Source: Polynucleobacter hirudinilacicola
Lineage (GTDB): Bacteria > Pseudomonadota > Gammaproteobacteria > Burkholderiales > Burkholderiaceae
Reading direction: 5' to 3'
Length of the DNA: 64,000 bases
NCBI RefSeq assembly: GCF_002192535.1
Contig: NZ_NAIA01000003.1
Coordinates: forward strand, 990,777 to 1,054,776
Each line of letters opens with the position of its first letter. Positions within the stretch are counted from its first letter, which is position 1. The notes beneath the pieces were generated by a model. The model saw only the letters and a list, made by a program, of their open reading frames with translations, ran no database searches and had not been told where the DNA came from. The position numbers and the translations under genes are program-made. Below, piece by piece: positions 18,301-26,855 of the stretch.

Positions 18301-21300
18301 CGGCGTTGTTAACCGCTGTTACATCAACAATAATTTCTGCTGTACCGATATTAGTTGAGCCTCCATCACCATCATTCAATGAGAAGGTAACCGTACGCGC
18401 TGCAGTACTTGGATTATTCGAAGTATTGGCATAGGTAATCTTTTCAATCAAAGCTTCTACGACAGCAGGTGTTACTGAACTGCTAGTGAAGTTGACTGTT
18501 AAAGCAGAACCATTTGCGCCATTTGAGCTAATCGTACCTACTGTGAATAAATTTTCTGCGCCCGCAGGGTTGTAATACAAAGTTGTTGTACCACCAGAAG
18601 TATTTGTACTGAAGGTACCGTCACTTGGGGTTGTATCGCTTGTAGAAGACGTAATAATTGCCAATTGATCAGCAGCAGTACCGTTGGCAGTGAAGGACAC
18701 TGTTAAGGAGCCGCCGTTGAAGTTGGAGGAGTCACTGTCAGATAGAGTGATAGCGCTATCCAAGGTAATGGCCGAGCCACCCTCGGTATAAGCTACTGGG
18801 CTAGTAACAGCACTAATTACCGGAGCATCATTAGTACCAGCAATAGTGACGGTAATAGTCTTATTAGTACCATCAGCAGCTTGTACGGTCACGCTATCAG
18901 TGTAATTAGTACCTGATACGAACTCGTTATTAGCAGTATCTGCGGTATAAGTCCATGCGCCACCACTGGTCATTGTAAATTTGCCATAACCATTGTTACC
19001 TGCAGTACTAGGTAACGCTATAAATGCATTCGCAGTGCCATCTACGTCAGTAGAAGTTAAGGTACCAGTTGTCGTTAATGCAGCATTAGTTTCAGTCAGG
19101 CTAGCGGTTGAAGTTCCGCTAATGACTGCGGCATCATTAGTACCAGCAATAGTGACGGTGATCAGCTGAGTGGTTCCATCTGCAGTTGTTACTGTAATAC
19201 TGTCGGTGTAATTTCTGCCCTCTTCAAATTCATCGTAAGCACTGTTCATGGAGTATGTCCAAGTGCCATCCATATCAACACTGAACTTACCGTAGCCATT
19301 ATCACCATCAGCCTCTTCGTATGCTACAAAGAAGGTTTCATCTCCGCCAGAGGAATGAGCAACTAATCTTCCGCCGGTAGACTTGCTTTCATGCTCTTCA
19401 TCTACTCTTGATGAATTCTCTCCTGAAATTGTGCTATCTCCCTCTTCAGTTTCACCGTGAATATCAGCCTCACCAGATCCATCAGCAGATATATGATCGT
19501 CAATAGCAACACTTAGTGCAACACTTTCCAAGCCTGTTTGATCAGAATCAGCACCAGCTACGTTGTCGATTTGGCTCGCTTGATATACAGGCACATCAAT
19601 TCCAAAATCTACTACCTTAAAGGAAGCTTCGCTGCTGGTATTTCGTGGATTTCCAACGGCCCAAATATCTATGCTGACGATATCTTCAGAATTTGTATAA
19701 GAAATGTTCCACAGCACATTGGTTGCACCTGATCCGTTTGAACCAGAATTATGATCTGAGCCACTCTCTTCAGAGCCATCATTGGCTACAACCTTTTGAA
19801 TCTGAAAACCTGGTGCCGAAGAAATAGGATCGCCGCTGTTCGTAACCTTGATTAAGTTAGCATTATCACTGGCCTTAGTACCAGTAAACCCAGCAGAATA
19901 TGAATCGGGCGAGTTCTGAGAGAAGATAAATGATTGAATCTTAATGCTTCCATCAGTAAACTTAACAGCTAAGGCAACTTCAGCATCGCCTACATTAGTA
20001 ATCGTAAAACCACCACCCTTAACAGCCTGGGCCTGGTTAAATGTAGCAACCATGTGCTCTTGATAACCCTTTGTTTCGCTTGGGCCAAAATATTTGCCTT
20101 GAACCGTATTACCAGCAACGCCAGCAGTAAATGCGCCGGTATCGCTACTCATCTTAATAGGTGCATCAGTACCGCCCAAGTCATATTTACCATTTTGAGA
20201 CTCATCTAAATCAGCAGTGCGATTGCTATCGTAAACAACATTGTTGTTTACATAAGCCGACAATTCGACATAATCGCGTCCATCAATTGAAACATCGTAG
20301 GTCATGCCTCTATCAGAGGTTGAGAAACTCATATCAGAAGAACTGATAGTCTCAATTGTGTAATTCAGATCTTCAATCTGAACTTCATAAGAGTAGGTTA
20401 CAAGAATTGTTTCACCAACTTGTAATTCATCAATCTCTATATATGATTTACCTGCTAAATCAGTTTTAATTTCTCCATCATAGAGTTCACCATTAATTTT
20501 TATAGGAGAGATATGACTGCCATTTGTAACAAACATAGTGTCATAAACCAAAACATTAGTAAGAGTTGTATTTCCTGTGTTTTGGACTGTTAACGTATAT
20601 TCAATGAGATCTCCAGAGCTATCTACTGAATGATGAGATGAATTGGAATCCGAATCGGATTCCGAGCTTGACTCTGAGTCATTCTCATTATTATTTTCTA
20701 CTCGATACTCATTCTCAGAGTTATTGTTCTCATCATCGCTGTTGTCATCATCGCTAGAGTTATTGTTCTCATCATCGCTGTTGTCATCATCGCTAGAGTT
20801 ATTGTTTTCATTCTCATCATCATGACTATCAGAAGATTCACTACCGCTTCCATCTGAGTCGAAGTCATCACCAAGATCCTTGATAACTGCGCTCTTAGTA
20901 ATCAATAAATCTGGGGTTTTGGCCAACTCTACTGTGTAAGTAGCTTTACCATCATTGGCAGCAGGAGTATCACGATCAGCTGGGGTAGTTTGATCAGAGC
21001 TAGCGATTGCTAAGTTATCTAACTCGGCATTGCCATCAGCATCATTACCATCGGCAACATCCAAATCATCTTGGGTAATCACATAGTCATAAGACAGTTG
21101 CAAGGCTTGACCTGGGGCTAAAGTAACGCCCTCAGCCAGAGTCACTACTCCATTAGCACCGAGGGTGCCAGTAACTGTAGTGGTACCTGTAGTGTTTTGT
21201 GTAAAGGCAGTACCGTTATAGGTGCCTACCTCAAAAGTAATGGTGTCACCAATTTCATATAAATCGCTGGCATCAACTGTTGCAGTATTTAAAGAGCCAA

Positions 21301-22573
21301 ATAATTTATCGTCGGCAATCGTTAAAGAAGATAAGGTTTGGTTACCCGTGTTTTGAACGATCACCGAGTAAGCAACCTGCGACTCACCCGCTTCAATCAT
21401 AGTATCCAAATCACCCGCACCTTCAACAACAGTGCCAGTTTTCCAGATCGAGAGTTCTGGGGTTTTGGCCAACTCTACTGTGTAAGTAGCTTTACCATCA
21501 TTGGCAGCAGGAGTATCAGGATCAGCTGGGGTAGTTTGATCAGAGCTAGCGATTGCTAAGTTATCTAACTCGGCATTGCCATCAGCATCATTACCATCGG
21601 CAACATCCAAATCATCTTGGGTAATCACATAGTCATAAGACAGTTGCAAGGCTTGACCTGGGGCTAAAGTAACGCCCTCAGCCAGAGTCACTACTCCATT
21701 AGCACCGAGGGTGCCAGTAACTGTAGTGGTACCTGTAGTGTTTTGTGTAAAGGCAGTACCGTTATAGGTGCCTACCTCAAAAGTAATGGTGTCACCAATT
21801 TCATATAAATCGCTGGCATCAACTGTTGCAGTATTTAAAGAGCCAAATAATTTATCGTCGGCAATCGTTAAAGAAGATAAGGTTTGGTTACCCGTGTTTT
21901 GAACGATCACCGAGTAAGCAACCTGCGACTCACCCGCTTCAATCATAGTATCCAAATCACCAGCGCCTTCAACAACAGTGCCAGTTTTCCAGATCGAGAG
22001 TTCTGGGGTTAAGACAATAATCTCAGGCGCAATTCCGCCATCGTCAACTGGATCGATAAGCAAGGCTGGAGTAGTGTCAGTAGGAGGGGTAACTTGATCA
22101 GCATTAGTGGGGGTTGGGTCTTGAGGGACCGCAGGTACAGCTGGGGCTGCTGGTGCGCCTTGTGGCTGGTTGCCATCACGACCGCCTACTATCGTAGGGT
22201 TCACGTTCGCATTTGGATTGCCTTCTGCAACAGTAACTGTTGCAACTTCAGTATTTTTTCCAGTGAAATCTTGGTTAGGATCAATAGCTGTTGTGTTCAA
22301 GTCGCCAGGGTTGCTGGCTACATTAGCGCCATCAAGTGGTGAATCTGCAGGCCTGCTATTTAATGGTGATTGATTATTATTTGGAGATTTTTCGTTATTG
22401 AAAAGACTTGGCTGATCTTGTGCTGGTGCGTTTTGCGCATCTGATGCGGCATCAGCACGAGCCTCGCCTTGATCCGGCGCATTGTTTTGCTGCAAGGACG
22501 TCATGTCATCAAGATGTTGTGCATCCTGAGCTTGTTGTGCTGAGTTTACGTTTGCGTTTTCTTCACCGGCCAT
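15368..22573 (-). CDS. Giant repeat adhesin (DUF11-like, VCBS and cadherin-like repeats)
   Basis: 2401 residues from the ATG at 22573, which has GGAG seven bases upstream; a TTG at 22579 is less likely. There is no signal peptide. Layout: low-complexity Ala/Pro/Asn/Gln N-terminus (1-187); two almost identical DUF11-like repeats (about 187-555); Asp/Asn/Ser linker (565-648); third DUF11-like domain (648-748); a region of unknown fold (about 750-1050); VCBS domains (five, between 1050 and 1905) alternating with three cadherin-like domains; and a C-terminal module (about 2081-2401) with EF-hand-like DSNKDNVFD and DVDSDGKVD. The last module matches the end of the adhesin at 1-3907. It is the last gene of a same-strand series that begins with a type I secretion system, so export by it is likely. 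Role in attachment or biofilm is inferred. Confidence 0.92.
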   Translation of the reverse strand: MAGEENANVNSAQQAQDAQHLDDMTSLQQNNAPDQGEARADAASDAQNAPAQDQPSLFNNEKSPNNNQSPLNSRPADSPLDGANVASNPGDLNTTAIDPNQDFTGKNTEVATVTVAEGNPNANVNPTIVGGRDGNQPQGAPAAPAVPAVPQDPTPTNADQVTPPTDTTPALLIDPVDDGGIAPEIIVLTPELSIWKTGTVVEGAGDLDTMIEAGESQVAYSVIVQNTGNQTLSSLTIADDKLFGSLNTATVDASDLYEIGDTITFEVGTYNGTAFTQNTTGTTTVTGTLGANGVVTLAEGVTLAPGQALQLSYDYVITQDDLDVADGNDADGNAELDNLAIASSDQTTPADPDTPAANDGKATYTVELAKTPELSIWKTGTVVEGAGDLDTMIEAGESQVAYSVIVQNTGNQTLSSLTIADDKLFGSLNTATVDASDLYEIGDTITFEVGTYNGTAFTQNTTGTTTVTGTLGANGVVTLAEGVTLAPGQALQLSYDYVITQDDLDVADGNDADGNAELDNLAIASSDQTTPADRDTPAANDGKATYTVELAKTPDLLITKSAVIKDLGDDFDSDGSGSESSDSHDDENENNNSSDDDNSDDENNNSSDDDNSDDENNNSENEYRVENNNENDSESSSESDSDSNSSHHSVDSSGDLIEYTLTVQNTGNTTLTNVLVYDTMFVTNGSHISPIKINGELYDGEIKTDLAGKSYIEIDELQVGETILVTYSYEVQIEDLNYTIETISSSDMSFSTSDRGMTYDVSIDGRDYVELSAYVNNNVVYDSNRTADLDESQNGKYDLGGTDAPIKMSSDTGAFTAGVAGNTVQGKYFGPSETKGYQEHMVATFNQAQAVKGGGFTITNVGDAEVALAVKFTDGSIKIQSFIFSQNSPDSYSAGFTGTKASDNANLIKVTNSGDPISSAPGFQIQKVVANDGSEESGSDHNSGSNGSGATNVLWNISYTNSEDIVSIDIWAVGNPRNTSSEASFKVVDFGIDVPVYQASQIDNVAGADSDQTGLESVALSVAIDDHISADGSGEADIHGETEEGDSTISGENSSRVDEEHESKSTGGRLVAHSSGGDETFFVAYEEADGDNGYGKFSVDMDGTWTYSMNSAYDEFEEGRNYTDSITVTTADGTTQLITVTIAGTNDAAVISGTSTASLTETNAALTTTGTLTSTDVDGTANAFIALPSTAGNNGYGKFTMTSGGAWTYTADTANNEFVSGTNYTDSVTVQAADGTNKTITVTIAGTNDAPVISAVTSPVAYTEGGSAITLDSAITLSDSDSSNFNGGSLTVSFTANGTAADQLAIITSSTSDTTPSDGTFSTNTSGGTTTLYYNPAGAENLFTVGTISSNGANGSALTVNFTSSSVTPAVVEALIEKITYANTSNNPSTAARTVTFSLNDGDGGSTNIGTAEIIVDVTAVNNAAVISGTSTASLTETNAALTTTGTLTSTDVDGTANAFIALPSTAGNNGYGKFTMTSGGAWTYTADTANNEFVSGTNYTDSVTVQAADGTNKTITVTIAGTNDAAVISGTSTASLTETNAALTTTGTLTSTDVDGTANAFIALPSTAGNNGYGKFTMTSGGAWTYTADTANNEFVSGTNYTDSVTVQAADGTNKTITVTIAGTNDAPVISAVTSPVAYTEGGSAITLDSAITLSDSDSSNFNGGSLTVSFTANGTAADQLAIITSSTSDTTPSDGTFSTNTSGGTTTLYYNPAGAENLFTVGTISSNGANGSALTVNFTSSSVTPAVVEALIEKITYANTSNNPSTAARTVTFSLNDGDGGSTNIGTAEIIVDVTAVNNAAVISGTSTASLTETNAALTTTGTLTSTDVDGTANAFIALPSTAGNNGYGKFTMTSGGAWTYTADTANNEFVSGTNYTDSVTVQAADGTNKTITVTIAGTNDAPVISAVNSSAAFTKSGGTIVLDSAVTVSDADSSNFNGGSLTVSFTANGTAADQLAIITSSTSSSTPANDGDFSTRTSSGTTTLYYNPTGSGTTNVITVGTISSNGSNGSDLTINFSSSSVTPAIVEALIEKITYANTSNNPNTATRTVTFTLNDGDGGSTNIGTAAIDVSVSRAPIALDLDGNGINYLSTSAGVTHDFTNTGVNEATAWVGSGDGLLALQREDGTLNIVFSTQAGETDLQGLAKVYDSNKDNVFDSKDVDFAKFGAWQDVDSDGKVDAGEFQTLADRGIASLSLTSDGQVSLAANGDVIIHGETTFTTTDGTAHIAQDVSFATNGDFYLADFSALLSGADSVHSKISIDQDGATDSHSSLFVELGGQTYEIATMKGEELGGKDILSHFAGADGAKALDGSAWTEVVDITSLHGGPASVTAEGGALTNSFDNNGGDWTVVVKSGTATVDTANNQITFSSDHADNAVTITTADGTSHDIHNVDKIQWHG
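16855..19133 (-). repeat. VCBS/cadherin-like repeat array with a near-identical 1134-bp duplication
   Basis: VCBS units of about 307 bp occur at about 16855-17163, 17691-17998, 17998-18305 and 18826-19133. Cadherin-like units lie between them at 17163-17691 and 18305-18826. Sequences offset by 1134 bp (for example 17031/18165 and 17341/18475) appear identical by eye. Such recent duplication allows changes in stalk length by recombination. Confidence 0.9.
20718..20810 (-). repeat. 39-bp tandem repeat in the Asp/Asn/Ser linker
   Basis: Starts at 20718, 20757 and 20796 are spaced by exactly 39 bp (13 codons), about 2.3 copies, and encode an NNSSDDDNSDDEN-type unit. The length is a whole number of codons, so copy-number change would lengthen or shorten the linker without a frameshift. 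Confidence 0.85.
20911..22002 (-). repeat. 546-bp direct repeat encoding DUF11-like domains
   Basis: Two copies (20911-21456 and 21457-22002) are offset by 546 bp, 182 codons. They are almost identical; one visible difference changes an Arg codon to Pro (PADRD versus PADPD in the product). Confidence 0.9.
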
Positions 22574-22660
22574 GATCAATCTCCAAGTTAATTGCTAGGC
22601 AAGAACTGCCCTTTCGAGACTAATTTAATGCTTTATATGGGTTTTAATACCCCTAATCAT

Positions 22661-22686
22661 GGTTATATAACTTAAGTTATATAACC
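22661..22686. promoter_or_regulatory. Perfect 26-bp palindrome, candidate operator copy 1
   Basis: The 13-bp half GGTTATATAACTT is followed at once by its exact reverse complement. The core is ATATAAC-TTAA-GTTATAT, shared with 11165-11182. It sits between the FecR-domain gene (stop at 22703) and the adhesin start (22573), 88 bp upstream of the latter. No T-run follows it on either strand, so an operator is more likely than a terminator. A LuxR-type or other dimeric regulator is the expected type of binder, but this is inferred. Confidence 0.65.
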
Positions 22687-22702
22687 TTAGGATTTTAGAA
22701 GA

Positions 22703-24403
22703 TTAACGCTTATAGACAGCGACACCCTGAACAAAGGTGGTGCCAGTATTGAAGTTATAGGAGAGTCCAGCAGCTGATACAGGGGTGTTATAAAAACTCA
22801 CATTACCGGACGCAGCACATCCAGATTTACAGACCCCTTGATTACCAGTGGTGTTTGAAACGGTACCATTTACTATGTTATTGGCTGACCCAGTTAGCCC
22901 ACCTGAAAACGCCATGTTGTAGTTAGCATTACCTGAGGTTGTAGAAAATAAGCCCAAATTACCATTGATAGTTGCAGCACCAATATTTGCCGTTAAGTTT
23001 CCACCAGTGACAAACCAACTTTGGCCACCATTAATAGCAGTTGGAGTAGTAGCACGAAGCAAGGTAAAAGAAATAGAATTCGCCCTATTGATGGTCGCAT
23101 TAAGCATATCTTGGTTTAACTGACCCGCAACAAGGTGAATACCAGAATCAATCGGAACATAAATAGGCTGGCCGTTGTTATATCCAGCAATCTGAGAAAC
23201 GGTGCCATTACCCCAGCGCCCCCAAGAAACGTTTTGGTAATTTCCGCCCTCTAGTAACTGAGCCGAGCCTTGGGTATAAGCCAGTACCGGAGGAAGATTC
23301 GGCAATTGAGGTTGGGGGCCTGGCACAAGCAACGCGCCAGCAGAGGCCAGACTAACTTGTGTTAAAAAACCTGAAGCACTATAAGTTGCCGCAAAGCCTC
23401 CGCCATCATCAGTATTAATTAAAGAAGGGTTAATACTGTAATACGGCAAACCATTGCTTGGATTAGTGGACCCTGGCCAAGCTTGCGCGATTTGCACATA
23501 GTTGCTGTAACCAGTTGCCACTGTTGAGCCATCGTTATAAGTCGTGTTGTATATGTTGGCCGGGAAATTCCAAAGCAGGTTAGGTGTTTGGAAAATCGTT
23601 ACTGGTCCAATGGTGGTTAATGATGTGGATGCATTGCCAACAACAACGTCAGCAGGTTCTTTAGGTGGATTGACTGGCTGCTGAATCGGCTGAACTACAG
23701 AGGCCGCCTTCTTAGGCACAATCACTTGACTAGCTAGTGGATCTCTCAGGAAGGCTGGAGGCTCACTGAGGCGATCAATCGGTGCGGTCTTGCTGGCAAC
23801 GTAAATGGGCTCGTTCACCCCATACGTACCCTCACTAGCATCATTCTTGACTACGACTTTACCTTCAAAGACGCCTGCATATAAACCATTTTTGGCGAGC
23901 GCTTTGTCTGCGCCTAAACAACTATTAGAGCAATCGACGATATTAAATCCAGTACCACGCACACCAATGGTGGCGGCCACAGTATTGACTTTGAGATTGT
24001 CTTTATTCTCTCTCCCAATCACGCCAGTCACTGCACGTACACCACCTTGGACTAAATTTAATGAGGCTTTTTCAGTACCATCCGATTTACCATTGAATTG
24101 ATACTCATCGATCTTAAATTCTGAACCAGCGCGCAGTGCAATCACTGCACCATCAGTCATGCGCATTTGTAAATTACTATTTACACCAGTGGTAATCGTA
24201 TCGCCTGCTTGTAAGGTGGCGCCTTTCGTTAAGGCGCTACTCTGCCCTTTACGAATGAGCTTGGTATCACCAAGCGCTAATAAGATGCGACCTACTTCTG
24301 CGGTCGATTGTGCAAAGATTGGACTGGCTAGAGCGCAAGCTAATATGGCGCCGAGTAAAACCTTTGGAAGGTATTTGAAAAGATGAGGAGATGTCAATAG
24401 CAT
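22703..24403 (-). CDS. FecR-domain secreted protein
   Basis: I chose the ATG at 24403, which has AAGGAG seven bases upstream; the ATG at 24409 is too close to it. A signal peptide ends at about PIFAQ. A FecR domain follows at about residues 35-170 (GDTKLIRKGQSSALTKGATLQAGDTITT, then MRMTDGAVIALRAGSEFKI and TVAATIGVRGTGFNI). The rest, about 350 residues rich in Gly, Asn, Ser and Thr, has no recognised domain but looks beta-rich and may bind a surface or form a barrel-like fold. Here FecR is not attached to a sigma-factor system; no ECF sigma gene is nearby. It starts five bp after the TPR/beta-barrel gene and precedes the adhesin, so it is probably part of adhesin display. Confidence 0.85.
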   Translation of the reverse strand: MLLTSPHLFKYLPKVLLGAILACALASPIFAQSTAEVGRILLALGDTKLIRKGQSSALTKGATLQAGDTITTGVNSNLQMRMTDGAVIALRAGSEFKIDEYQFNGKSDGTEKASLNLVQGGVRAVTGVIGRENKDNLKVNTVAATIGVRGTGFNIVDCSNSCLGADKALAKNGLYAGVFEGKVVVKNDASEGTYGVNEPIYVASKTAPIDRLSEPPAFLRDPLASQVIVPKKAASVVQPIQQPVNPPKEPADVVVGNASTSLTTIGPVTIFQTPNLLWNFPANIYNTTYNDGSTVATGYSNYVQIAQAWPGSTNPSNGLPYYSINPSLINTDDGGGFAATYSASGFLTQVSLASAGALLVPGPQPQLPNLPPVLAYTQGSAQLLEGGNYQNVSWGRWGNGTVSQIAGYNNGQPIYVPIDSGIHLVAGQLNQDMLNATINRANSISFTLLRATTPTAINGGQSWFVTGGNLTANIGAATINGNLGLFSTTSGNANYNMAFSGGLTGSANNIVNGTVSNTTGNQGVCKSGCAASGNVSFYNTPVSAAGLSYNFNTGTTFVQGVAVYKR

Positions 24404-24414
24404 GGTCATGCTCC

Positions 24415-25773
24415 TTATTTAGATTGCCACTCATAGCGCAACTTCAGTGCACCGGTATATTGTGAGAACGAGTACAGCGTCAGATTCGAGTTATTTCTAT
24501 AGTAAGTAAACTCTGCTCTTGTTGACAATGTTTTTGTCATTTTGTACTCAAGAGTACTTTGTGCTGAAATCAAACCATCACTCCGATTTTGCCCGTACAG
24601 CAAATCCGGTGCACCATAAGCGCTAGATGCATATCCTCCGCCAACCTGAAGACCCCACTTGTCACTCGGCAAGAAATATGCCGCTACAGTGCCACCAGTG
24701 ATATTACGGCTTAAATCAGAACGATTTTGTGTATTGTTTTGTTGTGAGTAACTTGCTCCAAAAACCACAACAGGGGCCCAAGTCACATTGGGCATTGCCC
24801 AGCGATAACCGAGTGCACCTGTATTGAGAGTGGCGTTGTATACGCTGTACTCTGAGTTGTAATTCAGAGCAGTACTTCCCAAAGCAGCGGTAACCATATG
24901 ATTGGGCACCAACAAACGCTCATACTGCGCACCGCCACCGTAAGCACTGGGCACAGGTACTTGATCTAGCTTAGCTGGACTAGCAAAACCGACTACCTTC
25001 ACGGTGTTGATATCGTCAGTCATTTTGAGACCAGTCAACACATTACCAACATTCAGATCATAGCCGTCAACCTGCGAGTAGCGTTGGCTGCTAACACTCA
25101 CTGAGGTAAAGCTGGTGATACCAGGCCTCACAGGAATATTAATATTTCCGCCAGCAGACAAGTATGAAAATGGCGAGGATTGTGGCTTGGAAGTGGATGC
25201 TAATTCCACTGGGCCATAAAACGGCAAAATGATATTGTTAATTGCAGCAGCCGTGTTCACATTATTGTTATAACCAGCACCGATTTCAGCAAAGACGGAT
25301 CCGTTAGGTTTTAGAGCCCTTTCTTTGCGCTCAATTTCTGCAAGATACAAATTAATAGTACTCATTACCGCCGCAGGTGGTTTGTGGCTTTTCACTTCCA
25401 AAAACTCATCTTTTGCGCGACCGTACTCTTCTAACTGGTAATACGCACGCCCAAGCTCAAGTCGCACTAAATCATCGCTAGGGTTTTGTAATAAGACGCG
25501 CTCTAAGGAGAGTACGCCAAGTGATGCTCTGCCGGCATCTACCGCCGCTACACCAAAAGCATAATCAAACAGAGGCTCACCCATGAGCTCGGGATGTTTT
25601 AAACCTAACTCATATGCCTGCTTTGCTTTGCCCTGCTCAATCAATACTTTCATCTCATCGGCAATATCCGCACGCGCCAATGATGACATCACTAGCATGC
25701 CAATTGCTATGCCAACAAAAATTGAGGCGCGCACAATTTTGCTAACGTTTAATAAGGTAGAGACACTTTTCAC
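24415..25773 (-). CDS. TPR plus outer-membrane beta-barrel protein (Slam-like architecture)
   Basis: A signal peptide (residues about 12-36, ending SLARA) is followed by a TPR-type helical domain (about 40-150: LERVLLQNPSDDLVRLELGRAYYQLEEYGRAKDEFLEVK). A C-terminal region of about 290 residues has alternating aromatic/hydrophobic strands ending in ALKLRYEWQSK. This order, periplasmic TPR then barrel, matches surface lipoprotein assembly modulators (Slam/DUF560-like). The start at 25773 is GTG. It lies directly before the FecR-domain gene, five bp apart. It may help place the FecR protein, the ClpP-like lipoprotein or the adhesin at the cell surface; that is inferred from architecture. Confidence 0.8.
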   Translation of the reverse strand: MKSVSTLLNVSKIVRASIFVGIAIGMLVMSSLARADIADEMKVLIEQGKAKQAYELGLKHPELMGEPLFDYAFGVAAVDAGRASLGVLSLERVLLQNPSDDLVRLELGRAYYQLEEYGRAKDEFLEVKSHKPPAAVMSTINLYLAEIERKERALKPNGSVFAEIGAGYNNNVNTAAAINNIILPFYGPVELASTSKPQSSPFSYLSAGGNINIPVRPGITSFTSVSVSSQRYSQVDGYDLNVGNVLTGLKMTDDINTVKVVGFASPAKLDQVPVPSAYGGGAQYERLLVPNHMVTAALGSTALNYNSEYSVYNATLNTGALGYRWAMPNVTWAPVVVFGASYSQQNNTQNRSDLSRNITGGTVAAYFLPSDKWGLQVGGGYASSAYGAPDLLYGQNRSDGLISAQSTLEYKMTKTLSTRAEFTYYRNNSNLTLYSFSQYTGALKLRYEWQSK

Positions 25774-25884
25774 AATTGCAATTAATTTAATAAATCATAG
25801 AAAAAATCATTTAACGGACAAATTCTAATACACATCTACTATTGGAATGCCATACATACTAGCCCTCAAGACCTATCCTAAGGG

Positions 25885-26838
25885 CTAATACCGATCTGTT
25901 AAAACCCGCCTGTAACAATTAATGTAGTCCACCTGTTTTTGCTCAAAAGAGGCGCACTCAGAGGCAACCTTAGCGGTACGCCGATGAAGTTCATCCTTAT
26001 CTAAGGCCCACTTACCCTTCTTCTGAGCATAAAAAAGGACTCTTTTCTCAAAATACGCATCCTCAAAGCCTGATAGTCCATAAAAAGTGATTTCTTCACC
26101 TGTTAGGCGATACACACCTTTAGTGGTGTGATTTTGCATGGCCTGAAAGAAGCTACTCGGTATACCCATCTGCGCAAAATAAACTTTGGCATCACGCTCA
26201 AATTGGGCAAGCAAGGCTTTTGCCTTGGGATCTTCCTGTATATCAACTTCGCGCTTAATAACGCCGGCATCACTACTCATCGTAATGCGTCCCTGGTGAA
26301 TGCCAACACTAAAGGAAGGTGCACCGCGCACCACCCCACTAGCTAACAAAAATACGCAAGCACTGGAACACTCACCCGTCACGAAAACATGGGCATTATT
26401 GCGCCTCAGAAATCGACCAATTTCCATAGCAGCCATCCCATCACCGCCCTTGCTGTCAAGGAGAACAATTAACTTCCCAGGAATAGGCTCTTCCATAGGA
26501 TCGGGCACAGTATTGCCGGCTAGTAGCTTGCGCATGTTTTCAGCCAACTTACGTGAAATCGTGCCTTTGACAATGACTACCCGAATTTGATTGGCTGATA
26601 GAGGTTCGCCTTGCTCAATCGCCTGCTCTAAGGAAACTGGTTTGGCGCTCCGTTTATCGGGCTCGACCACTCCAGTTTGCGCCGATGATTTGTTCGCCGG
26701 CTTAAAGCTTGGAAGCGGATCACTGGAAGTCCTTGGGGCAACTGGAAATGGCGGACTAGACAAACCACAAGATGCCAAGAGAATACTTGCTAAACACAGC
26801 ACCAGAAGTTTCAGATTGATGGGCTTGGCTGGCATCAT
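25885..26838 (-). CDS. Lipoprotein with a ClpP/SppA-like serine protease fold
   Basis: The lipobox LASILLASC at about residues 16-24 predicts lipid attachment. After a Pro/Ser-rich linker, residues about 85-260 resemble the ClpP/crotonase-like periplasmic group: LIVLLDSKGGDGMAAMEIGRFLRR, then GECSSACVFLLASG, with Ser in the position of the catalytic nucleophile, and SVGIHQGRI, with His in the expected place. The family is poorly characterised. The gene lies inside the series of secretion and adhesin genes, 17 bp after the HTH/cyclase-like gene. It could cut or release a surface protein, in the way LapG acts on LapA in Pseudomonas, though it is not a LapG homologue. This is inferred. Confidence 0.8.
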   Translation of the reverse strand: MMPAKPINLKLLVLCLASILLASCGLSSPPFPVAPRTSSDPLPSFKPANKSSAQTGVVEPDKRSAKPVSLEQAIEQGEPLSANQIRVVIVKGTISRKLAENMRKLLAGNTVPDPMEEPIPGKLIVLLDSKGGDGMAAMEIGRFLRRNNAHVFVTGECSSACVFLLASGVVRGAPSFSVGIHQGRITMSSDAGVIKREVDIQEDPKAKALLAQFERDAKVYFAQMGIPSSFFQAMQNHTTKGVYRLTGEEITFYGLSGFEDAYFEKRVLFYAQKKGKWALDKDELHRRTAKVASECASFEQKQVDYINCYRRVLTDRY

Positions 26839-26855
26839 AAATGAAAGAAGACTGA

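Noticed and set aside
16722..18434. Several plus-strand open frames opposite the VCBS repeats
   Set aside because: They repeat at the same spacing as the VCBS units and exist only because of codon pattern in the minus-strand gene.
16855..19133. Possible CRISPR-like array
   Set aside because: Repeats are hundreds of bases long, in frame and encode VCBS/cadherin-like domains; there are no short repeats with unique spacers and no cas genes.
22661..22686. Palindrome as a rho-independent terminator
   Set aside because: The stem is AT-rich and no T-run follows on either strand.
25860..25887. Inverted repeat TAGCCCT/AGGGCTA at the end of the ClpP-like gene
   Set aside because: Arms are only seven bases and no T-run follows; too weak to call a terminator.
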